Part shown: one piece after another, positions 56,150 through 64,000 of the stretch
Numbering within the stretch: position 1 is the first letter of the stretch
How the letters are laid out: the number at the start of each line of letters is the position of its first letter
Assembly: GCA_028023455.1 (NCBI GenBank)
Contig: JAQFVV010000320.1
Coordinates: 932,001 to 996,000 of the forward strand
DNA length: 64,000 nt
From: Epiperipatus broadwayi
Taxonomy: Eukaryota > Onychophora > Udeonychophora > Euonychophora > Peripatidae
Direction: 5' to 3'
Program-made: the position numbers and the translations under genes
Notes under the pieces: generated by a model
The model's input: the letters and a program-made list of their open reading frames with translations, nothing else
Told to the model about the DNA's origin: nothing
The model's database searches: none

Positions 56150-57721
56150 ACAGGTAAAATCCAGCTTGTTCTCTTGGTTGGTAGTCTTGGTAAAAATTTT
56201 ATATAAAATTGATAAAAGACTGATAGGTCTGTAATTTCTAATATTGTCTTTATCACCTTTTTTAAATATTAATATTAATACTGTATTATTCCAATCATTT
56301 GGTACATTTTTATTATTTACACTTTTGATATATAATTTGCTAAAAAAAAATTCTATTTCGTCACTTGCTTTTTTTAATATATCAATTATAATTCCATCAT
56401 TAGCTCTTTTCCTTTCTTCATAAATTTAATTGTATGTCTCACTTCTAAAATTCTGGGCAATTTGGAAGATATAATAGATAAAGGAGGTACTTGTTCTTTA
56501 TTACTATATAATTCTTGATACAAGTCTTCTACCCATCAATCATCTCTCTTTTTAGTAATAATTTCCATCTTTTTTTCTTATTGCAGATATAATCATATCC
56601 AGGTATTGAGAGAAAGTTATTGAAAGGACAAATGAATGTGAGTTGCCATTGTGCTTTGGATTTGTAGATTATGAAAAGGCATTTGATTCTATAAACATTT
56701 TTTCATGATTAAAGCATTGGATTACCAAGGTATAGATCCAGGATATTGTCATATTTTGAAGAATATTTATAAAAATGCAACAGCAACAATTAGATTACAC
56801 AATGATACAAGGAAAGTCAACATTGAGAAGGGTGTAAGATAGGGTGACTCCATATCTCCAAAACTTTTTACAGCAGTGCTGCAAGAAGTATTTTGTGGAT
56901 TAAAGTGGGAAACTAAAGGAGTGAAAGTAAATGGAGATTATTTAAGTCATTTAGATTTTGAAGATGATGTAGTTGTTTATGCAAATAATGCTTTAGAACT
57001 GCAGGAAATGTCATAAGAGTTATCAGATGAAAGTAGGAAAGTATAACTAAAGATAAATGTTAAAAAGACAAAAGTAATGTTCAATGGATTTTTTCAAAAT
57101 ATGAAAATAAAAGATTGATTATGATGAGTTAGAAGAAGGTAACAATGATCAGATTATTAATACAGATGGAAACATAATGGATGAAATTAATCACAGAATT
57201 AAACTTGGTTGGAGTGCTTTTGGTAGAAATAACTTGATACTAAAAAGAAATTAACTATGTGTTTGAAAAGAAATGTTTTTAATAAATATGTTTTACCAGT
57301 TCTTATTTATGGATTTGAGACTTGGACACTTAGTAGAAGATCAATACAAATACTTCAGACCACTTAAAGAAGTATGGAGAGATGCATGTTAGGAGTAACA
57401 AGAAGAGATCGAAAACGCAATATATGGGTGAGAGAATAAATAGGTGTTACTGATCTCATTGAAAAAATTAAAAGACAAGTGGAGTTGGGGGGCTGGGGAT
57501 ATTGATAGAAGAAATGATAATAGATGGACAATTGAAATTTTAAACTGGATTCCAAGAGATTGTAAAAGACCCAGAAAGAGACTACATGTGAGATGGATGG
57601 ATGAAATAAGAAAGAGTGCAGGGGTGATGTGGAGATCAGAGAAGATGGATTGAACTTGGAGATACCTTCATCCAGCAGTGGATTGATAATGGTTGATGAT
57701 AACGCTGATGACAGGCAAAAT
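56150..57721 (+). mobile_element. RTE-like LINE with 5' inversion and target-site duplication
   Basis: Positions 56161-56590 hold RTE sequence on the minus strand, the region upstream of and into the QAGF motif. From about 56592 to 57710 the element runs on the plus strand from IQVLRE through FGFVDYEKAFDSINI, FEDDVVVYANNALEL and WSWGAGDIDRRNDNRW, then WMDEIRKSAGVMW, to a gatgataacgctgatg end. The two parts are almost adjacent in the element, inverted relative to each other. The whole is flanked by acaggtaaaat (56150-56160) and acaggcaaaat (57711-57721). This is the structure left by inversion during target-primed reverse transcription. It is inactive. Confidence 0.85.
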
Positions 57722-57799
57722 GATATAAATTAGTATTTAAAAGTTTTAGCTGGCATTAAATTTTACCAGAACGCGTGTATTTAGTTGATTTGAAAAATA

Positions 57800-59510
57800 T
57801 GCATTTTTAGTTTCAATAATAATTTATTATTTCTAATGTATACAGTGATGTGTAATCATACAATTGGGGTTTACATTATTGTTCTAACTATATTGTTATT
57901 TCCATTTGGGTTCTGATGAGTCTATGTTGTCCAATATGGTGTGAACATTAGATCTTTCACATATTTGTTATCTAATTGTTAGCCACCCCCCCCTTGCCTT
58001 GTTGTTAGTTTGGCATATAGTATAATGTCCAAGTGTCGTCAAATGTTTCTGACGATGCCAGGAGTTGGACTCTCTTCTGAATTTTAATCATTGTTTTGGA
58101 AAAAAACCTGTTTTATAGTAGGTTGTGGGTGTTCCATGATTAGTTTACAATGTGTAACCCATATGGCATAGTTCAAAAATATTGAGAGACATATTATTGG
58201 ATAGGTTTTAGTATTGATACTATCTTTCAGAAATGAGATCAGTTGGAAATCTATCTTGGTGTTGGAGAGTATGATTTCTTGGATCACTCTGAATCCCATA
58301 CATTGTGAGAAAAGGTGTTCCAATGTCTCATCGCCGTTCATGCAAATGCTGCAAGTAGGGTCTATGTTGTGACCATGTTTGTAAAAGAGGAAGTGATTAG
58401 TAGGTAGTCCATTAATGTTGCATTTAATGAGGAAGTCTAGGTATTTGGCCTCTAGACGCCATCTTTTAAAGTTGGATATCAGTTTCTGATTATTGTAATA
58501 AAATGTGTTGATTATAGGATGTAAGATTGGATGGAGGATTGTGTATGCTTGCCATAATGATATTTTAGAATTGAATGTGGAGTCATTTATTGGGCAGTGC
58601 TGTTTGATAAGACTAGTGTTTCTAGTGATCCATGTTTGTCTGTCTGGTGGGGTCGGTCAGTGGGTGTTACCTTTTGAAGGAAAGTTTTTTGGAGAATTGT
58701 GTTAAAACCATATGATGCTACCAAGTTGTGTATGACATTGTGGGTTTTTTGGTAAATCAATGCCTGAATGGAGTGGAGAGCAAGACTATTTAGCTTTCTT
58801 GGTCGCTAAGTGCCTTTGAGGCTGATCGCAATTGTTTTACCTCTCCAGAAAAGCCTTGAGCACAAGCTATTTATTTTATTTATGAAGCTTTTGTTGCATT
58901 TGATAAATGGAAGGAAGTATGATATTTTTGGCATCACATTCATGTTAATTAGTGCTACCTTACCAGGGAGGGAAAGGTAGACTTGTGACAAGGAAGTGAT
59001 GAATTTGTTTGTTGTTTCTAGGATGTTATCCTGAATCTCTTTGGTCATTGCTGTGGTAGATTTGAATATGGAAAACACAAGATATCTCTGTGGCTTGGCA
59101 GAGAAGATGGTGTTGATTTTCCTTCCTGAAACTATTTACCAAGAGGCAGACTTGCTGGGGTTGAATTGCAGCCTGCATTTCTCAGTATAGCAGCTTAATA
59201 TTGTTTGTAGCAAAGGAATATGTTTTCTTGATGGTAGGATGATCATTACATCATCCATGTAGGCAAATGTGTTGAATTCTCTGCTTAAATTGGGTATAAA
59301 GAGACCTGGTAGATTTTTTTCCAAATCCATCAGGAGAGGATTTATATATGCGATGAAGCATAGGGCACTGAGGGGGGAACCCTGAGGGAGAGCTTAATCT
59401 GGAGGTGATGTTACCATCCATAGTGGTAAAAATTTCCCTGTTGTATAGTAAATTGCTTATGATCTGGACAGCAGCTGCAGGAACATCATACTCGGCCAAA
59501 ATATTTAAGA
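57800..59510 (-). mobile_element. L1/Tx1-like LINE, 5'-truncated
   Basis: On the minus strand the RT begins within AEYDVPAAAVQIISNLLYNR (59499-59251) and goes on to MDLEKNLPGLFIPNLSREF and the catalytic YMDD (59261-59250). Then come SQVYLSLPGKVALINMNVMP and INKINSLCSRLFWRGK (59078-58806), and a zinc-knuckle-like CSICMNGDETLEHLFSQC with NTKIDFQLISF (58341-58084). The order matches the LINE at 19449-22795, but the sequences are diverged, so these are two subfamilies. The left boundary near 57800 is approximate. It is dead. Confidence 0.75.
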
Positions 59511-61879
59511 GTATGTCTATATGTACTGAGAATTTTTGTACATGTAATTTGTGACAATATCACTTTTTGAATTTTAAATTGTTGACAAAGTTTCAGTTTA
59601 ATTTATAAATATTTTCATTTTGAAATAAATAAAAGATTGTTATTTATCTTAGCAGTAAGAAAATGTTTTTTAAGAAAAAGAACTTTTAGATAAAAGAAAC
59701 TAATTTCTGTCCACCTGTAGTTTGGAATTTTCATTTATTGTTATAAACTACAGTGAAAAATTTTAAAAAGGTATCCAGGTGTTGAAACAGTTACCCAAGT
59801 GATGAAATTAAAGGAGTTGATGTGTATATATTAGGATACTTTATTTGCAGTGTTTATTATTTAAATGATTCATAGACAAAGTCAAGATAAATTCTATATA
59901 TAAAAAAGTTGATAAATAAATTAACACTGGATAGATGATTTAACAAAAATATATGACAATGAAACAGCAGTTATCAGCAAGATTAAAAAAAAAAAAAGGG
60001 CGAACGAAGCCTTTCAAAAAAAAAAAAATTTTTTTTCAAAAGATAATGATTATTTATAAAATGAAGTAATTATTACTATTAAAATATTTTTTGTTTATTC
60101 ACATACATATATTCATTTATAATTTGCCAAACGCAAAACAACCCTTAAAAACTCATTACATAGTAGTATTTCTCAATAAATAATAAAAAAGATAGTAATC
60201 ATCAATAGATCTTAAGAATTGTTTTGCTAGAAACCAATTCACCAACTAATAATTAAATGCCTAATTAAGTATATGTTATGGTCCAGCTACCTAAACGTAT
60301 AAATCTTAAATTTAATTAAAATATAATTTTCACTTTAAAAAAAAATTAAAATACCATTTCACAAATATATTACATTGATAAGCTAATCATTATATCATGA
60401 AGCACTGCTTTTCCACTTATATATATATATATGGGCATATACTTACAAATACATAGGGAATTATACCAATGGAGACATCCAGACAAAATAATTGATATTA
60501 AAAATTAAAATTATCCATTCTTCTTCTTAAATCTTTCTGTGCGATTGATGACGATGATCAAACCTGTATCTAAACCTTCTATGACTTCAATTTAAACACA
60601 GGTTATATTTCCTAATCATCATCATTCTTTGTCAATGCTCCTTCAAACAATCAGTCTCTAGATCTCTATGCATTGGGCACCATCTTCTCTCATAGAAGAA
60701 CTATCGATGAATACAATCTAATAAAGACCAACTTCAGTTCTACAATTTTAACAGCGTCACCATTAACGTTTCAATAATAGCTCAGTTCAGAGAATAAACT
60801 GTGTACAGTCCCAATAATGGGGATATTAAACTAAATACTAAAGTAATTTATGGATTGATAAGCTAAGATATGAAATCAGACAGATAACAATAACAAATCT
60901 TACGCAATAATAAATAATAACAATCAAATATAATAGTCACAATAATAAAATTATTACTACATGGATTGATATTTCTTGTTTATGTAATGCACACACAAGA
61001 AAAATAAAATAATATAAACAAATAAATATAAATATATACCTAAGAAGACTCCACATATTAATTAGTGATTGATACTGGTTTCATAAAGCTGAGATAAGAT
61101 TCTATTGTTAACAAAAAAATCACATTCGGTAACAGTAAAGACAAGAATAGATTTGAAGTGCAATAATACCACTCAGCTGATACACATTCCATACTAATAC
61201 AAAACAATTAACCATACAAGTACATATTACAAATAAACATGCAATTTATTTTTTTAAATATATTTACCATAGATTTTGTGGGGGAAAAAACCTTACATAT
61301 GTTTATAGAGCCCAACTATATCTTTGGCTTTAGAAATTTCATTTAATACCAGCATAGCTTTTAATTTTGCAGTCTATCAAAAAGTGGCCCTCAAATTGTA
61401 TCTTGCATTCAACTCTGAAAGCAGCAGTTACAATCTAAAAGTTATAGGAAAATAGAAGAACTGAGTATTGAAAGAAAAAAAAAGTCAACATACTCAAGAA
61501 GATAGTATTCCTTGAAATATAGAAAACACAAATTATTACTGCAGGCAGATTTATTACCATATTTCCTTATAAAAGATGCAGAATAATTTTGCATGCATTA
61601 AATTAAATATTATTTTTATTATAATTATTTTGTACAATATATATATATATAATTCAAAATGACTTAATTTTAAAATAATTTATCTAACCAGTGTTTTATA
61701 TCTCATTCATAATATGTATATCACCAGGTAAACATTTTATTTACTATAAAAAGATACAATATTGGCTTTTGCAACTTTTATCATTCAATTGGAATGCAAA
61801 CCCAATCTTTTATGAAAATGAATCATATGACTTCATTCATTTTATAAATTAAACTGAGATATTAAACTAAATTAGATCA
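59511..61879. other. Gene-free AT-rich DNA
   Basis: More than 2.3 kb without a recognised gene. A-rich runs flank a short GC-richer motif (gggcgaacgaagcctttc) at about 59998-60015. A less AT-rich stretch at 60530-60790 has no usable open frame. Confidence 0.4.
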
Positions 61880-63235
61880 TAATGATGTCAAGAACACCTG
61901 TTTGTTCTCTCACCCATGTATCTTATTTAAAATTTCTTTTTATTACTTCTAACATACATCTCTCTATCCTTCATTCAGTGGTCTGAAATCTCTGTATTGC
62001 TCTTCTATTAAGCGTCCAAGTCTCAGATCCATAAGTAAAAACTGGTAACATATTTATTAAAAACATTTGTTTTCAAACACATAGATGTTCTCCTTTTAAT
62101 ATTAAGTTAATTTAACCAAAAGCACTCAAATCAAGTTAAATTCTATGATTAATTTCCTCCATTATGTTTCCATCTGTAGTAATAATCTGACCAAGTTATT
62201 TGTAGTTATTAACTTCTAACTTATCATTATCAATCTTTACTTTTTTATTTGGAGAAAATCCATTGAACATTATTTTAATCTTTAAATATTTAACTTTAAT
62301 TCTACTTTCTTACTTTCATCTGACAACTCTTTCAACATTTCCTGAAGCTCTAAAGCATTATTTGCAAAAACTACATTATCTGCAGAAGATACATGACTTA
62401 AAGAATCTCCATTTACTTTTACTCCCTTAGATTCCCATTTTAATCCACAAAATACTTCTTAAAAAATTGCTATAAAAAGATTTGAAGATATGGAGTCACT
62501 TTGTTATACATCCTTCTCAATGTTAATCTTTTTAATATCATTATGTAATCTAACTGTTGCTGTCGCATTTTTATAAATATTCTTCAGAATATAACAATAC
62601 CCTGGGTCTATATATTGATGATCCAATGCTTTAAACACTGAAGAAATGCTTATAGAAACAAATGCCTTTTCATAATCCATAAATCCAAAATATAATGGCA
62701 ACTCATGTTTACTGGTCCTTTCTATAATTTCTTTCAATACTTGGACATGATCTATTGTACTAAGACCACTTTTAAATCCAGCTTGTTGTTTTGGTTATTG
62801 AAATCCAATGTTCTTTGTAGATGAGTTGCAATTATCTTGGTAAAAAAATTGTATAAAATTGATAAGAGACTGATAGGTCTGTAATTTCTAATATCTTTTT
62901 TATCACCTTTCTTAAATATTAACACTGCATTGTTCTAATCATCTGATACATCTTTATCATTTAGGTATTTGGTGTATAACTTTGCCCAAAAAATATTTCT
63001 TCTGTTTCTTTTAAGATATTGATTATAATTCCATCATTACCTGGAGCTTTTTTCTTCTTTGTAAAATTAATTGCATATCTCACTTCTTTATTTAAAATCC
63101 CAAGCAATTCAGAAGATACGGTTGTTGTAGGAGATACTTTTCCATATACTTTATTGTTATATAATTCTTGATAGAACTCTTCTATTTATTTTATGATGTC
63201 ATCTCTTCTTTTAGTAGTAGTTCAATCTTTTTAAT
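61880..63235 (-). mobile_element. RTE-like LINE fragment, 3' part of an interrupted copy
   Basis: Minus strand. It begins within the MERC...GVTRR region, lacks the 3' end, and continues through the YLGQIITTD-like part, FADD-like region and KEIIERTSKHELPLYFGFMD, DYEKAFVSISISSVFKALDH (62737-62504). It runs further into the RT N-terminus. It stops at 63235 at a small insertion and resumes at about 63656. Stops are frequent. Confidence 0.8.
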
Positions 63236-63655
63236 ATTTTTTATTAGTCACTCAGAAGAATAGAGATTATCCAATAATGAATATTTTTGTAGTGTAAGTT
63301 TCACTGCACATGAGAGTAGTGTAGGAAACTTACACTATAAAAATATTATTCATTATTGGATGATTTCTAGTCTTATGAATGACAAATAAAACTTATTAAT
63401 AAACTTTCATTAAGTGCATTAAGTGCTTTGTGTCAAAATTGTGAGGGCAACACATTTGGCACTTATCAATCAAACTGTAGTATTTTGCTATCTATATTTG
63501 CTATCTATATATATACTGAACAATCATAAAGTTAGGTATAAGAGAATGTGATCTAAGCCAACTGATGAGTACTGATTCAGCATGAAATGTGCATCTTGTA
63601 AATCATAGGTTTTTGTCATATATTTTTGATATATGTACACTATAAAAATATTATT
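63236..63655. mobile_element. Hairpin element and foldback-B fragment inserted in the RTE
   Basis: The segment splits an RTE copy; ttcaatcttttt occurs on both sides (63224 and about 63652), consistent with a target duplication. Within it, 63268-63362 is a hairpin (tccaataatgaatattttt against aaatattattcattattgga) with a loop near 63305-63328. At about 63530-63600 there is a piece of foldback family B (aagccaactgatgagtactg). The 3' end repeats acactataaaaatattattc. Confidence 0.55.
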
Positions 63656-64000
63656 CAATCTTTTTTATTATTGCAGAAATAGATTTTCTACATTCTTGAG
63701 ACTTTTATTCTCTTCTATATCTTTCCTTGCTAGTTCACAATTATACTTTCTTATATCATTAACAACTCTTTTTTTCATCAATTTATAAAATTTTAGATAT
63801 TCAATCATCCTTAATGTGTCATTTTTTATACTTCCATATTCCTTCTTTTCTTCATAAATTGTCTCAGTACAACTATCTTTGTTGCAGTTTTTAAAAATAT
63901 ATTAGTTATCTTCCTATTGATTTTGTTCAAATCTAAATCATGTTCAAAATCTGTTAATATTTGAAAACAATTTTCTTTTTCTATATTAAATTACTAATGT
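63656..64000 (-). mobile_element. RTE-like LINE fragment, upstream part of the interrupted copy
   Basis: Resumes the RTE after the insertion at ttattattgcagaaatagat and continues into the linker between endonuclease and RT (compare the copy at 27.7-28.2 kb: ttctacattcttgagac, ctatctttgttgcagttttt, ttcctattgattttgttc). It runs off the end of the window. Confidence 0.75.

Noticed and set aside
61270-61440. Possible upstream GPA2 exon on the minus strand (stretch reading VECKIQFEGHFLIDCKIKSYA)
   Set aside because: It follows a possible acceptor and has two cysteines, but it lacks the CxGxC region and stops within 25 codons without a donor.

Overview
The window is a strongly AT-rich stretch of an invertebrate animal genome. 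It has spliced genes with long introns, GT..AG junctions and a very high load of decayed transposable elements. The organism cannot be named from this alone. Two genes of animal signalling families can be supported. One is a DKK3-like secreted Dickkopf gene (+ strand, four exons from 7583 to 25884). The other is the last coding exon of what looks like a glycoprotein hormone alpha-2 (GPA2, thyrostimulin alpha) gene (- strand, 45474-45630), whose upstream exons were not found. An invertebrate with DKK3, GPA2, RTE, Penelope, hAT and L1/Tx1-like elements could be a lophotrochozoan, cnidarian or chelicerate; I lean weakly to a lophotrochozoan.

Layout. 1-7.4 kb: no gene; two inverted Penelope fragments (1.66-3.18 kb), a foldback element (3.23-3.55 kb), a long hairpin (3.87-4.05 kb) and a non-autonomous hAT element (6.14-6.62 kb). 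7.4-26.0 kb: the DKK3-like gene, 201 codons spread over 18.3 kb. Intron 1 holds a dead mariner, intron 2 two RTE fragments and a foldback element, and intron 3 a 3.3-kb L1/Tx1-like LINE and three foldback copies. 26-31 kb: RTE fragments. 31.5-36.1 kb: a 279-bp hairpin, two tRNA-derived SINEs and several foldback copies. 36.5-37.6 kb: Penelope fragments in opposite orientations followed by a tRNA-like head and a tandem repeat. 37.7-41.7 kb: a decayed Ty3/gypsy element carrying two later insertions. 42.35 kb: another GIY-YIG fragment. 44.4 kb: a second hAT MITE. 45.5 kb: the GPA2-like exon. 47.5 kb: a (GTT)n(ATT)n microsatellite. 48.1-52.35 kb: a hAT transposon between two RTE fragments. 53-56 kb: SINEs and foldback elements. 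56.15-57.72 kb: an RTE copy with a 5' inversion and a target-site duplication. 57.8-59.5 kb: a second L1/Tx1-like LINE. 61.9-64.0 kb: another RTE copy interrupted by a hairpin element.

Both genes encode secreted cysteine-rich signalling proteins; nothing in the window shows that they act together. Apart from them I see almost only mobile elements, nearly all broken by stops and frameshifts. The most distinctive feature is the number of independent foldback families, and several nested insertions can be read at base resolution because they interrupt recognisable coding sequence. I did not find a convincing new multi-gene system.
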